Assembly: GCA_049472395.1 (NCBI GenBank)
Contig: JBLIRR010000025.1
Span: 28,281-92,280, forward strand
Direction of reading: 5' to 3'
DNA: 64,000 bases
Source of the DNA: JBLIRR01 sp049472395
GTDB taxonomy: Bacteria; SZUA-182; DTGQ01; JBLIRR01
A program made the translations under genes and the position numbers. Below the pieces are notes generated by a model. That model searched no databases. It was not told where the DNA came from and worked only from the letters and a program-made list of their open reading frames with translations. How positions within the stretch are numbered: the stretch's first letter is position 1; each line of letters opens with the position of its first letter. Below, piece by piece: positions 45,795 through 54,935 of the stretch.

Positions 45795-45810
45795 AGATGC
45801 ACGTGCATCT
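45795..45810. promoter_or_regulatory. 16-bp perfect palindrome plus nearby TTCGAT inverted repeat
   Basis: AGATGCACGTGCATCT is a perfect palindrome. Twenty nt further on, TTCGAT (45827-45832) pairs with ATCGAA (45836-45841) over 3 nt. Both lie in the 167-nt gap between the ankyrin stop and the start at 45939. Either may be an operator for a dimeric regulator of the downstream lipoprotein gene. Confidence 0.45.
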
Positions 45811-45938
45811 TATGAATACAAATAATTTCGATAAAATCGAAGCTATTAATAAAACTGCCGATAAAGTTCACTATATATTACTATCACTGAAATAAGGAGA
45901 GAAATTGAATAACCACTAACCAAAGGGAGGAAGATCAC

Positions 45939-46964
45939 ATGAAAGGATCTGCAAAGCATCACCTTGTTTTCTCTTTAATAAGTATGATTATATGTATATG
46001 TATAGCTGCTTTCATCTCCGGATGCTCGGAGAGTCTGGAGGATAGTCTTGAACAAGTCCAACAGATTATTGAGACATCAGATCAAGAGGCTGTTGAAGTA
46101 TCAACAATTGCAGCCGCAGCGGGATTAGCTCAAACAAGCACTCCTTCTGATTTATCTTCTATTGATGATTCAGCAGGGGAAGTTCCAGACTTTGACATGG
46201 GGGACTACAATCTCATGAGAAAGAATTCCCGTGCATTAACGTATACTAACGACTCTGATCCTTGTAAAACGATAACTGCAGAGACTTTTCTAACCGGTGT
46301 CAGTATTGACTATGTGGATTATACCATAGACTTTATAGGGGGAGGGAATAGTTGCTTGTTTAGTGATGGGAGTATAGCAGCCCGTTGGTATCCCAATGGG
46401 AATAAGTCGATCACATTTGATAACCTCACCTCAGGAAGTTGTACATTTGATGGAAGTCTATCCACAAGCTCCACAACAGATGGAGATAACACAACAACAA
46501 CGTATGTCTGTGAGGACCTTGATGTATGCGGGCGCCCAGTAAATTGTACCTGCCAGAAAACTGTCGATTCGAATGGCAATATAGTATCATATTCCTGCAC
46601 ACAGGACAATGAATACACCATTGATGGACAAACCGCCGCTATTGACTCTAGTATAGAATATGATGAGACTAATGAGACATATAGCGGGAGCATTACGATA
46701 ACCTATACTAATACTGCGAATAATGATAATATTGACGTGACGTTTACACTGAGCGATATTTATATTGACCCTGAGTGTGATAGACCGACAGGCGGAACAA
46801 TGCAGATTTCAGACTGGAATTTGCCGGATACATGCGCAGGAACAAAAACAATCTCTTTTGAAGAAACAACGTGCGAAAATCAAACAGCGATATATACATG
46901 CGGAGAGAATGAAAATATAATTAGTCTTGATAACCTAGCGTCCATTGTTAATTCCGGCTCTTAA
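45939..46964 (+). CDS. Cys-rich lipoprotein of unknown family
   Basis: 341 residues; GGGAGGA ribosome-binding site. Signal peptide with lipobox ISGCSE. A short helical stretch (LEQVQQIIETSDQEA) follows, then a beta-rich region with many Thr, Asn and Asp and about 14 cysteines in the mature part, which suggests disulfides. Short stretches such as SCTFDGSLSTSSTTDGDNT and YSGSITITYTNTANNDN look like repeated beta hairpins. I recognise no domain. It has its own leader with palindromes and a strong terminator after it, so it is a single-gene unit. Confidence 0.75.
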   Translation: MKGSAKHHLVFSLISMIICICIAAFISGCSESLEDSLEQVQQIIETSDQEAVEVSTIAAAAGLAQTSTPSDLSSIDDSAGEVPDFDMGDYNLMRKNSRALTYTNDSDPCKTITAETFLTGVSIDYVDYTIDFIGGGNSCLFSDGSIAARWYPNGNKSITFDNLTSGSCTFDGSLSTSSTTDGDNTTTTYVCEDLDVCGRPVNCTCQKTVDSNGNIVSYSCTQDNEYTIDGQTAAIDSSIEYDETNETYSGSITITYTNTANNDNIDVTFTLSDIYIDPECDRPTGGTMQISDWNLPDTCAGTKTISFEETTCENQTAIYTCGENENIISLDNLASIVNSGS

Positions 46965-46989
46965 TTCTCCCCGGGAAAAAGCTCCATCC

Positions 46990-47030
46990 TTCCCATCAGG
47001 CTATAGAGCGCACACATAGCCTGATGGGAA
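46990..47030. terminator. Bidirectional terminator between convergent genes
   Basis: A perfect 15-bp stem (46990-47004 with 47016-47030) and an 11-nt loop lie between the Cys-rich lipoprotein (plus) and the PilZ gene (minus). A broken T-run follows on plus, and CTTTTT follows about 10 nt away on minus. It can serve both genes. Confidence 0.75.
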
Positions 47031-47047
47031 TTTGTAATCTTTTCCAT

Positions 47048-47821
47048 TCAACACCATGCACTAATTTTTTCCGTTTGGCCCATTTTTATGTCGATAAATT
47101 TCACACCAATCCCAGGTGCTCTCATTGATTTTCCCCACTCTACACACCATCGAACTTCGGCCGTAATGGGAGTATCATCTTCCAGTTCCTTAATAATAAA
47201 ATGAACTTTGTGAAAATGATCCAGCATATCGACAGAATAAAAAAAACAGCCCTCTTTTGAAACATCTATCGTAATAGTTCGTATTACATTGTGAGATGCA
47301 AAGATATTAGTCTTCGATAATAGAACATTAGCGTTAATATTTACTCTCTTGCTAGAACGGGCGCCCCGTGCATTGAAGCTTCGACATGTCTGATTTATAA
47401 AGTGCTCAATAGTATTATTCTGCTTCGGCTGTCCGTAAAAAAGCGTTCTAATTATTTTTTCATGAGGGTCCCATCTAAGACGAATAACTGGAAAGACCTC
47501 AAGCACCTGATGCACCAAAATATTTTCGTCTTTGCTTGCCTTTACTTTTGTCGGAACATCTAAAAGTATACCATTGTAAGATGTGTTAATAAGCGCCCTA
47601 TAAAGGTCAGCTAAAGAGGATACAGTATCATACTCCACATCATACTTATTAATCTCATCTTGATAATGCCATTTGACTTCATCATCTTTAACAACTAGCA
47701 ATAATTTCATATTTATCTTGTTTTCGCAAGGAAGTGAGACATCCCGCTCGCTTCTCTGCTCGGTATAGCTCTTGTTATAATCAAAGAATACCTCATCAAT
47801 TATACTTCTCTCATCAGACAC
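47048..47821 (-). CDS. PilZ-domain protein with N-terminal receiver-like region
   Basis: 257 residues. The C-terminal 110 residues form a PilZ domain: SSKRVNINANV, DVSKEGCFFYS (the DxSxxG element) and GIGVKFIDI. PilZ binds cyclic-di-GMP, although the usual RxxxR element is reduced here to a single Arg in this region. Residues about 40-150 resemble a degenerate receiver-type fold (KLLLVVKDDE, YNGILLDVP) without the phosphorylated Asp context. It may link c-di-GMP to surface glycan or motility. No GGDEF or EAL gene is in the window. Confidence 0.75.
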   Translation of the reverse strand: MSDERSIIDEVFFDYNKSYTEQRSERDVSLPCENKINMKLLLVVKDDEVKWHYQDEINKYDVEYDTVSSLADLYRALINTSYNGILLDVPTKVKASKDENILVHQVLEVFPVIRLRWDPHEKIIRTLFYGQPKQNNTIEHFINQTCRSFNARGARSSKRVNINANVLLSKTNIFASHNVIRTITIDVSKEGCFFYSVDMLDHFHKVHFIIKELEDDTPITAEVRWCVEWGKSMRAPGIGVKFIDIKMGQTEKISAWC

Positions 47822-47905
47822 CTACTCTTGAGTACTTAATGATATAGTATGACTTTCTATATGTCAATAAAATAACCGGCAATTTCCATCATTAAATAAA
47901 AGCAT

Positions 47906-48718
47906 CTATTCAAGAACTGCAAGCATTCCGATTCTCCCTGTATTTTTATTGTCTCTCCGATATGAGAAGAATTCCCCACTATTGCAGCTCGTGCAAAGAT
48001 TGGCTGTTTCGATATTATTGCGGGCAATTCCCTCTTGCATAAGCTGTAATTCTAATGCCTTTATGAGGTTGAGAGATTTTGCGCCATGAATAGACCGTGA
48101 GAATATAGTATCTCTATTAAAAGGGAATATATCCTTAAATAATTTTCCCACATCTCCCCCTATTTCGTAGCACTTCTCACAAATTGTCGGCCCTATACCG
48201 ACTAAAATATGATTTCTTTCACATGAAAAGCGTTTCTCCATTATATCTATGACATTTCGTATAATACCTTTGGCAATGCCCTTCCATCCACTATGAGCTA
48301 ATGCCAATACTTTTTTGTGAGGATCATAGAACATGATCACACTGCAATCAGCAGACATGGCAAGAAGGACTAATTTTTTACTATCTGTAATCATCCCATC
48401 TATACGACAAATACCATCCTCCCAATTCCGCGCGCCTCTGCCTTTGTAAGAAGAATTAATTACCTTTGTATTAGAGCCATGACTTTGCTGCATAGCCACT
48501 AGTGAGTCAAGAGGATGCCCTAATGTACTACAGGCAAGATCTCGATTTTTTACTACATCAGTGTGACTATCTCCAACATGAAGGCCAAGATTAAGCGAAT
48601 TATAAGGCTTTTGGCTATACCCCCCTATTCGTGTTGTATATAAATGTTTTACCTCCCGTGAATATTTTTCAAATAGTAAAAACTGATAATACACTATATT
48701 ATCAACAATTTTTCTCAC
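47906..48718 (-). CDS. YfiH/LACC1-family purine nucleoside phosphorylase
   Basis: 270 residues from GTG. Metal ligands are visible in MQQSHGSN, SADCSVIMF and LALAHSGWKG, followed by GIGPTICEKCYEIG; these are the full YfiH signature. The family (old name polyphenol oxidase or multicopper oxidase) acts on adenosine and inosine as phosphorylase or deaminase. The protein is cytosolic. It is a single gene with the plus-strand 48895 gene divergent from it and a PilZ gene 84 nt downstream. Confidence 0.92.
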   Translation of the reverse strand: MRKIVDNIVYYQFLLFEKYSREVKHLYTTRIGGYSQKPYNSLNLGLHVGDSHTDVVKNRDLACSTLGHPLDSLVAMQQSHGSNTKVINSSYKGRGARNWEDGICRIDGMITDSKKLVLLAMSADCSVIMFYDPHKKVLALAHSGWKGIAKGIIRNVIDIMEKRFSCERNHILVGIGPTICEKCYEIGGDVGKLFKDIFPFNRDTIFSRSIHGAKSLNLIKALELQLMQEGIARNNIETANLCTSCNSGEFFSYRRDNKNTGRIGMLAVLE

Positions 48719-48894
48719 AACAGTGACCTTTATTTTTCATCATCTCCATTATTGCGTCTATAGTGTATACTGTTTAAGTTAAAATGAGAACCATTGATAA
48801 AAATTGTTTTTTTATATAGCAAATTGATATATTATAAACTATAATGAGATTAAAACAATTCCATTTAATTGTTGAGTGAATAAGGGGTAATAAA

Positions 48895-49389
48895 TTGAAG
48901 AAAAAAGCTGTATTAATAGACAAGATCATGAGTGAACGATGTTTTTTCTGTAAAAAAAAACCTAGCCAAAATTATACTGCCCTTGACGTAACACTCTATG
49001 GAGACCAGATTCAAAATGGAAACAGAATTGTAATGGAAAACTTAAAAATCAAGGTTCCTCGCTGCAAAAGATGCATGAATAGAATGGCCCCTCCGTGGCC
49101 TAAAATCCTTAAACGAAGAGCTTATATAGTAGGAATAGTTATAAGTATTGCTATTTATGGGTGTTTCTTCTATTCCTTTTTTAAATCCCCACATGTCGCC
49201 TCAAGGGATGAGGCTTTTATTATATGGCTCTGTCCCGTTACTCTGATAATCGGAATGGGATTAACCGATGTGCTCTCCGGATTCATTTTCTCAAGAAGTA
49301 TAAAATCCTTTTGGTCATCCATCCCAGACATTAAGAATTATTCTAAAATTACGAAACTACTTGGCCAGGGTTGGCGTTTGCAAAGCTAA
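48895..49389 (+). CDS. Small membrane protein with N-terminal CxxC pairs
   Basis: 164 residues from TTG with AAGGGG 8 nt upstream. CFFCKKKP and later CKRCMNR form a split zinc-ribbon in the first 65 residues. Two to three membrane segments follow at about 80-102 and 112-140, and the tail is basic. Family unknown to me; proteins with this zinc-ribbon-plus-helices layout are common and uncharacterised. uvrC starts 9 nt after its stop, so they are co-transcribed, which may be only positional. Confidence 0.65.
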   Translation: MKKKAVLIDKIMSERCFFCKKKPSQNYTALDVTLYGDQIQNGNRIVMENLKIKVPRCKRCMNRMAPPWPKILKRRAYIVGIVISIAIYGCFFYSFFKSPHVASRDEAFIIWLCPVTLIIGMGLTDVLSGFIFSRSIKSFWSSIPDIKNYSKITKLLGQGWRLQS

Positions 49390-49398
49390 GTAATTTCC

Positions 49399-51222
49399 AT
49401 GCAAGAAAATCAAGGTTTTAGAAAAAAAGTGGCGCTGGTGCCTGATTTGCCGGGCGTGTATCTCTTTAAAGATTCAATGGGCATAGTGATCTATTGCGGT
49501 AAAGCCCTCTCATTAAGGAAAAGAGTAGCATCTTATTTTCGTCACGCGTGTGAACCAAATCCGAGAAGGAGACTAATTTCGGCGTTAGCATCTGATCTTG
49601 AATATATAGTGACAAACTCGGAACTTGAAGCGCTTATACTTGAGAGCAATTTGATAAAGAAATATAAGCCTAGATTTAATATCCTCCTGAGAGATGACAA
49701 GAATTATCCTCACCTCTGTATTACGCTTAATGAGGAGTTTCCCAGACTAAAAATAGTACGAAAGATTAAAAAGGATGGATGCCTGTATCTCGGCCCTTAT
49801 ACTCCTGCAAAGGCCATGAGAAAAACCTTGAGCATAATCCACAAGATATTTCCAATACGCCGTTGCCGGAACCCGCTGTCTTCGACAAAAAAAAGACCCT
49901 GCCTCAACTATCAGATGGGATTATGCTGTGCACCCTGCGCTGGTCTTATCTCAAAAACTCACTATAAAGACCTGATTCAGGGACTTATACTTTTCCTTCA
50001 GGGTAAAAGAGAAGACCTGATAGAAAAACTTAGAAGGGAAATGAAAGAGGCAGCACATGCACACAAATTTGAGCGCGCAGCAAAACTGCGAGATCAAATT
50101 CAGGCCATAGGAAGCTGCATGGAAAAACAAAATGTGTTCTTTTCATCTTTTGAGAATCAAGACTGTTTTGCGGTTGCCAAAAATAATGACAGAGCCTGTG
50201 TTCAAATTTTCTTTATCCGCTATGGCAAAGTAACAGGAAGAAAATCACTTTTTCTTTTCAATGTGGAAGATATTCATGAGAAAGAGCTAATAGAAACCGT
50301 ATTAGAGCAATTCTACAGTACTGATATACCCATCCCTCCAAAGATCCTCGTCCAACTGCTCCCCGATAAAAAAATACTCCTCGAAGAATGGCTCACAAAA
50401 AAAAGGGGAGCAAATGTGCATATTCACGCGCCTCAAAGGGGAAAAAATAAAGAATTAATGCAAATGGTCCAAAAGAATGCTCTATTGGGCCTTAGCTCAT
50501 CCCTTTCTCTTGCCGAAGGGCCTGAAGAGTATAAAAAATTATTAGCACAGGTGCAACAGGACCTTCAGCTTCCTCACCCTCCTCGAAGAATTGAGGGCTT
50601 TGATATATCAAACCTTGGACCGACTGACGCAGTAGGCTCCATGGTATACTGGTTCGATACAAAACCTATAAAATCAAAGTATCGCAAATTTAAAATACAA
50701 GGAATAGAGGGGATAGATGATTATGGAATGATGATGCACGTATTAGAGAGGCGTTACAGACGCCTTCAAAAAGAAAATCAGGAAATGCCTGATCTCATAC
50801 TCATTGATGGAGGTAAAGGTCACCTGCAAGCCGGTATGAAGGCTATTGCTGCTCTTGGTCTGTCACATATCCCTGTAATCAGTTTGGCAAAGAGTGAAGA
50901 GCTTATTTTCCAGGCGAATTCTGATTTCCCGCTTCATCTCCCCTCTGCTTCACCTACCCTCAAGCTTTTACAACGCATCAGGGATGAAGCCCACCGATTT
51001 GCCCTGTCCTACCAAAAGACGAGGAGAATGAAAAGGGCCTTTTCATCTCCCCTGGATACCATTCCGGGAATAGGTCCAAAACGCAAGGAAAGACTGCTCA
51101 AACACTTCCAGGGATTAGACATGATTAAAAAGGCACCGCTTGAGAAACTTCTCTCCACGCCCGGCCTTGATCGTAAAACAGCGGAGAAAATATACGTACA
51201 TTTCCACTCTAAGAAAAATTAA
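49399..51222 (+). CDS. uvrC: Excinuclease ABC subunit C
   Basis: 607 residues, full length. GIY-YIG nuclease at the N-terminus (PGVYLFKD, VIYCGKA, LRKRVASYF), CNYQMGLCCAPC-type cysteine cluster near residue 175, UVR motif (AAHAHKFERAAKLRDQI) near 220, RNase-H-like endonuclease domain with FDISNLG and LILIDGGKGH, and two helix-hairpin-helix motifs at the end (LDTIPGIGPKRKERLL and LSTPGLDRKTAEKI). It makes both incisions in nucleotide excision repair after UvrAB. uvrA and uvrB are not in the window. Confidence 0.97.
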   Translation: MQENQGFRKKVALVPDLPGVYLFKDSMGIVIYCGKALSLRKRVASYFRHACEPNPRRRLISALASDLEYIVTNSELEALILESNLIKKYKPRFNILLRDDKNYPHLCITLNEEFPRLKIVRKIKKDGCLYLGPYTPAKAMRKTLSIIHKIFPIRRCRNPLSSTKKRPCLNYQMGLCCAPCAGLISKTHYKDLIQGLILFLQGKREDLIEKLRREMKEAAHAHKFERAAKLRDQIQAIGSCMEKQNVFFSSFENQDCFAVAKNNDRACVQIFFIRYGKVTGRKSLFLFNVEDIHEKELIETVLEQFYSTDIPIPPKILVQLLPDKKILLEEWLTKKRGANVHIHAPQRGKNKELMQMVQKNALLGLSSSLSLAEGPEEYKKLLAQVQQDLQLPHPPRRIEGFDISNLGPTDAVGSMVYWFDTKPIKSKYRKFKIQGIEGIDDYGMMMHVLERRYRRLQKENQEMPDLILIDGGKGHLQAGMKAIAALGLSHIPVISLAKSEELIFQANSDFPLHLPSASPTLKLLQRIRDEAHRFALSYQKTRRMKRAFSSPLDTIPGIGPKRKERLLKHFQGLDMIKKAPLEKLLSTPGLDRKTAEKIYVHFHSKKN

Positions 51223-51229
51223 AGGGATA

Positions 51230-51273
51230 GCGCAAAGGTTAATTCCATAAGTATAAAGGAATTTACCTTGCGC
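51230..51273. terminator. Hairpin terminator after uvrC
   Basis: GCGCAAAGGTTAATTCC (51230-51246) pairs with 51258-51273 with one bulge and one mismatch; the loop is 11 nt. It begins 7 nt after the uvrC stop. A second inverted repeat (ATCACC/GGTGAT, about 51300-51336) follows before the convergent small gene at 51385. Confidence 0.6.
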
Positions 51274-51384
51274 CCCCCAATTTATGAGAGAATAAATTGA
51301 TCACCAGCTATAAAATAGCCAAAGGAAATCAGGTGATTGGCCCTCTTAATAGGAACTCACTTTATGGTTATCCTCTTCTTATCA

Positions 51385-51753
51385 CTATGGGATAAGAAGG
51401 GGATATATACCGAAGATCGGATAAAAGGATAATGTGACAAACGGTCTATTATAAAAAAGAGGTGATGGGTGAATAAGATCCAGAGGAAATTCATATACAT
51501 AAGGATTATATAAAAAAGTCGGTTGAACTTGAGAGTCAGCATTTCTTATTAAAAGACTGGCTAAAGTAGGTGGAAGACCGGTTATAGGATCTGGTGGAAT
51601 ATAGTAGGCTGGGGCCCACGATGTCTGCCAAAGCAATTCTAAAGCCTCAATTAATTCTAATTCTTGAGCCTGAACACATGAAGTTGAAGTAATTATAAAT
51701 GCCCATGCTATTAAAACAATTAAAACAAAGAATAAAAATTTTATTTGTTTCAT
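51385..51753 (-). CDS. Small exported protein of unknown family
   Basis: 122 residues. Signal peptide at 1-30 (hydrophobic core, then SCVQAQE); a lipobox-like TSTSC just before suggests a possible lipoprotein. The mature part is rich in Pro, Tyr, Leu and Phe (PPDPITGLPP, YNPYVYEFPLD) and ends YPIFGIYPLLIP. I recognise no domain. Its ATG overlaps the stop of the upstream 51750-51983 gene by four bases, so the two are translated together. Confidence 0.6.
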   Translation of the reverse strand: MKQIKFLFFVLIVLIAWAFIITSTSCVQAQELELIEALELLWQTSWAPAYYIPPDPITGLPPTLASLLIRNADSQVQPTFLYNPYVYEFPLDLIHPSPLFYNRPFVTLSFYPIFGIYPLLIP

Positions 51754-51983
51754 TTCTTCTTCTCCTCTCCCTTAATTTGTTGAAGAATCGAATTCGCAAT
51801 CCGACAATCGCGAGTTTGATGTATTGGTGGGGCCCGGAATTTTAAGAGGCACCAAATGTCCTCAGGAAAGAGTCGCAGGACATTAATATTGCAATACGTT
51901 AATTCATACATCCGGATATCATTATAATCGATCAAATCTATTATTGGCCCTTTTTTCATATCATGTCCCCCCCTATAGGACAT
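51750..51983 (-). CDS. Small cytosolic protein of unknown function
   Basis: 77 residues, or 69 if started at the ATG at 51957-51959, which is preceded by a GGGGGGGA run; the longer start has an AAGG nearby. It contains IIDLIDYNDIRMYELTYCN and a hydrophobic FPEDIWCLLKF segment, then a charged tail. No known domain. The 4-bp overlap with the exported small protein supports that both are genuine and form a two-gene unit. Confidence 0.5.
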   Translation of the reverse strand: MSYRGGHDMKKGPIIDLIDYNDIRMYELTYCNINVLRLFPEDIWCLLKFRAPPIHQTRDCRIANSILQQIKGEEKKK

Positions 51984-52684
51984 AAGGCGCCTTATCTTTC
52001 ATCTGATCATTTAAGAATTCGAAGTACGGATTAATCAAAATCACAAACTCCTTAACCATTTTTAGCAAATGTCTGTTTCCAAAATGCGCGAACCGATCTC
52101 CATTTGCAACCTCTCCTTCTCAAAATAATAAATTAGGCAATTTCTATGCCAGATTTAGATTAATGCCCTAGCTTAAAGAAAAAATTTTTATTTTCAAAGA
52201 GATACGGAATAATTAGAATTGTATTGAAAAAAGTATATCCCTATAATGAGTAGCTTTTATGCAATCATAAAGTTCACTAGAGTCGTTTTTATGCGACTTT
52301 TAGTAAATACACAAAGAAAATAATTAGCCTTCTTTATTTTTTAGTTTTTTTATGCTAATATATATTACATATATAACAATGTTATAAAATCAAAGAAAAG
52401 ATGTAAGAAAAAGAGAATTTTTTCGCCTTTATTAAATAAGAGATTCTTTTTTTCTTCTTAAGAAATCATCATTGATCCCCCGGCAAAATTTTAACTTTTA
52501 TATTTTTTATATTATTATACGTTAAACAATGAGTTAGCTCAACATTTTCTATTAGTTTAAGGGAGGTGATGTTCTATCATATTAAATTAATTCTCAGGAA
52601 CACCATAAAACATTAATACTGACAAACGTATCGCTCCCCTTGGACTAGGGAAGTCTTTATTTCCCATTTATAGCAGGGTCAAAG
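51984..52684. other. 701-nt non-coding AT-rich region
   Basis: No convincing gene. It contains a small hairpin (AGTCG, loop, CGACT, TTT) near 52273-52292, AT tracts, and a near-perfect ribosome-binding sequence AAGGGAGGTGATG at about 52559-52571 that is not followed by a normally spaced start; only a 15-codon frame from the ATG at 52569 is open. A GGGAA/TTCCC hairpin lies at about 52648-52666, just before the gene at 52685. No riboswitch class was matched. Confidence 0.5.
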
Positions 52685-54859
52685 ATGAGGATAAAGATTA
52701 TGAAAGAAAAATTTAAAAATTTATTAATTTGTTTTGGAATTATTACTATTACTGCCTTATTTGTATTAGCACCATTGAATTCATCAGCACAATTTGGTGT
52801 TGAGGGACTGGAAGATAATTTCGAATACTGGGATACTCCTCAGAATCATGGCTGGATTGTAAATGAACCTTCTTATCCAGGCGGTTTTCCGGTATGGGGA
52901 ATGAACCTCGGACCTGGATTACTTTCGACACTTCTTGATTTTCAGGAAGGAAGCAGGGTGCTTGAAGTATTTTATCCGGCTACTGTTACTATTCCTGACA
53001 TTCAAAAATATAGCATTGCACGCAATATTATCAATGCAACCAATCCCGTTCTATCTTTAAAATTGAGAGCTCCGATAGCTATCGAAGAGTTTGATAGTGT
53101 GGAGATAATTGCTCTATGTACCGTGGAAGATGTGGCTGCATCAACTAATACAACAATACCGGTTCGTTTAATCCCTAGGGCAGTGGATGCTATTAATCCT
53201 GTTGAAAGACCCGAAGAGAATGCAGCGCTGACTAATGAAGGACTTATAGAAGTTAAGATTGGCCGTGAAAATGAAGACGGAACCTGGCATTTGATTGTGG
53301 TGGATTTAGCCAAGGCAATTAATAATGCAACAGCTGGAGCTGCTTCCTTCGTAAGCTTTGACCAGATTATTCTCGCCGGAAATGAATACAGAGTCGATGA
53401 TATAAGAGTTACACCAGAGGGTCCAGGTGGTGCCGATGGTCCTTATCTGTTCCATATTAATCATGTATTTAACCAAATTTTTGATACATATCAAAGATAT
53501 ATTTACGTCTCCCATCCTGACATAGATTTAACTGTATTACCTGTAAATGGTAATGTACCAAATACCGGGATATATGCTATGGGTTCAGGCCAAAGCCTTG
53601 CTGAGGTGAACTTTACTGAGTGGCAAACAAATGTATTGGCCTCAATAGCTGGTGCTGATCCGGCAATTACGCTTGCAAACTATCAAACGGCTATAGATTC
53701 TTTCGAGGCAACCTTGTCAAACGGCACAACCTTAGCGGATGTAAGAAGGGCGGCTATTAAAGCCGGCGGTGGAGATATAACTATAGGTTTAGGATTAGGT
53801 AGCGCTGATATTACTGTCGATGCACGCCTCGTATATCCCTTAAATGTCCCTATTCTTTTAGTTGATCCCCCCAGTTCTCAGCCTAAATTCACTGCGTATA
53901 TCGGTGGACCTCATCACTTAGGAAGTATTAGTCCTAAGTTGGTTTCTAACGCCCCACTTGATAGCCCTATTTCATATCATCCACTATATGGCGAAGTATA
54001 TAGTACTCTTACGGGTGATCATCTTTTAAAGAGAGATGAGATAGCAGTTACAGCCATGGCATTATATTATGCCGGCCACGATACATGGCCAACAGTTGGT
54101 CTCCTCAATATTCCCTCGGAGCAGACTATGGAGAATTTAGTCGTTACCGTGACATGCTGGTATGGATATACAGAAGACTGTGAAATATTCACGATCCAAA
54201 CAGTAAACTATCCAGTAACTAATCATCCTCCTGTGATTGAACGTGTGGACGATGTTATCTTTTATGTCGGAGAAGAGGGCAGATATCAGCTCGCCGCTAG
54301 TGATGCTGATTCATTCTCCTGGAGTATGGCAATGGGCGGCCCCGCATCTGTCAGGTCTGATATAGAAGAGTTGGTGTGGACTGCGAGCTTAGCTGGATAT
54401 CCAGCATATTCATACGGTCCGTTTACAGAACCTTTAATAGATCAAAAAACCGGTCTTGTGAGCTTTACACCAATGTTTGAAGGCGCTTACGATATGACTG
54501 TTGCGGTGAGAGATCCGAAAGGCGCCGAAGCTTATGCAGTCTTTACCATTTTTTGCGTAAATCCTTCAACTTGGCTCAATCATCCGCCGGTTATATTAAG
54601 AGATTGGGAAGAAATTCCTATTACAGTAGCAGGTAATGACATTAATTTGAACTTGAACAAAATAGTAGATCCTGATGGTGAGAGGTTATATTACTCTTGT
54701 AACATTGGTGCAATTGGTTATGTTGATGGTGAGCCGGTATGGACATTTCATACCGAATTCCCAGGCATATATCAAGTTGAAATAGTTGCTTACGATACGA
54801 ATGGCGGATATGTTGTAATTGCAGAAACAGTGTGCATAGGGCCATGGTGGACCTATTAA
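52685..54859 (+). CDS. Large secreted protein, first copy of a tandem pair
   Basis: 724 residues; an ATG 15 nt further in, with AGGAT before it, is an equally good start. Signal peptide to about residue 36 (SSAQ). Residues 40-260 are a beta-rich domain starting DNFEYWDTPQNHGW, with a carbohydrate-binding-like flavour (LDFQEGSRVLEV). A central part of about 230 residues has no recognised fold. Residues 515-724 hold two Ig/cadherin-like units introduced by NHPPVI, with DADS and VDPDGE calcium-type loops (EFPGIYQVEIVAYDTNGGY). It ends GPWWTY. Followed at once by a strong terminator. Likely a surface or matrix protein; function unknown. Confidence 0.8.
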   Translation: MRIKIMKEKFKNLLICFGIITITALFVLAPLNSSAQFGVEGLEDNFEYWDTPQNHGWIVNEPSYPGGFPVWGMNLGPGLLSTLLDFQEGSRVLEVFYPATVTIPDIQKYSIARNIINATNPVLSLKLRAPIAIEEFDSVEIIALCTVEDVAASTNTTIPVRLIPRAVDAINPVERPEENAALTNEGLIEVKIGRENEDGTWHLIVVDLAKAINNATAGAASFVSFDQIILAGNEYRVDDIRVTPEGPGGADGPYLFHINHVFNQIFDTYQRYIYVSHPDIDLTVLPVNGNVPNTGIYAMGSGQSLAEVNFTEWQTNVLASIAGADPAITLANYQTAIDSFEATLSNGTTLADVRRAAIKAGGGDITIGLGLGSADITVDARLVYPLNVPILLVDPPSSQPKFTAYIGGPHHLGSISPKLVSNAPLDSPISYHPLYGEVYSTLTGDHLLKRDEIAVTAMALYYAGHDTWPTVGLLNIPSEQTMENLVVTVTCWYGYTEDCEIFTIQTVNYPVTNHPPVIERVDDVIFYVGEEGRYQLAASDADSFSWSMAMGGPASVRSDIEELVWTASLAGYPAYSYGPFTEPLIDQKTGLVSFTPMFEGAYDMTVAVRDPKGAEAYAVFTIFCVNPSTWLNHPPVILRDWEEIPITVAGNDINLNLNKIVDPDGERLYYSCNIGAIGYVDGEPVWTFHTEFPGIYQVEIVAYDTNGGYVVIAETVCIGPWWTY

Positions 54860-54876
54860 TAGGATCATATATACAT

Positions 54877-54917
54877 AAAAAGGAGGGCGGCTGTGTGGAT
54901 AGCCGCCCTCCTTTTTT
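54877..54917 (+). terminator. Strong intrinsic terminator
   Basis: AGGAGGGCGGCT (54881-54892) pairs perfectly with 54901-54912; flanking A4 and T5 extend it. The loop is 8 nt and a T-tract follows. It ends the 52685 gene. Its GGGCGGC core reappears in the terminator of the decayed second copy. Confidence 0.92.
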
Positions 54918-54935
54918 ATACATACGGATAAAGAA

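Noticed and set aside
52600..52690. Cyclic-di-GMP or other riboswitch before the 52685 gene
   Set aside because: A hairpin is present, but none of the conserved riboswitch core sequences I know could be matched.
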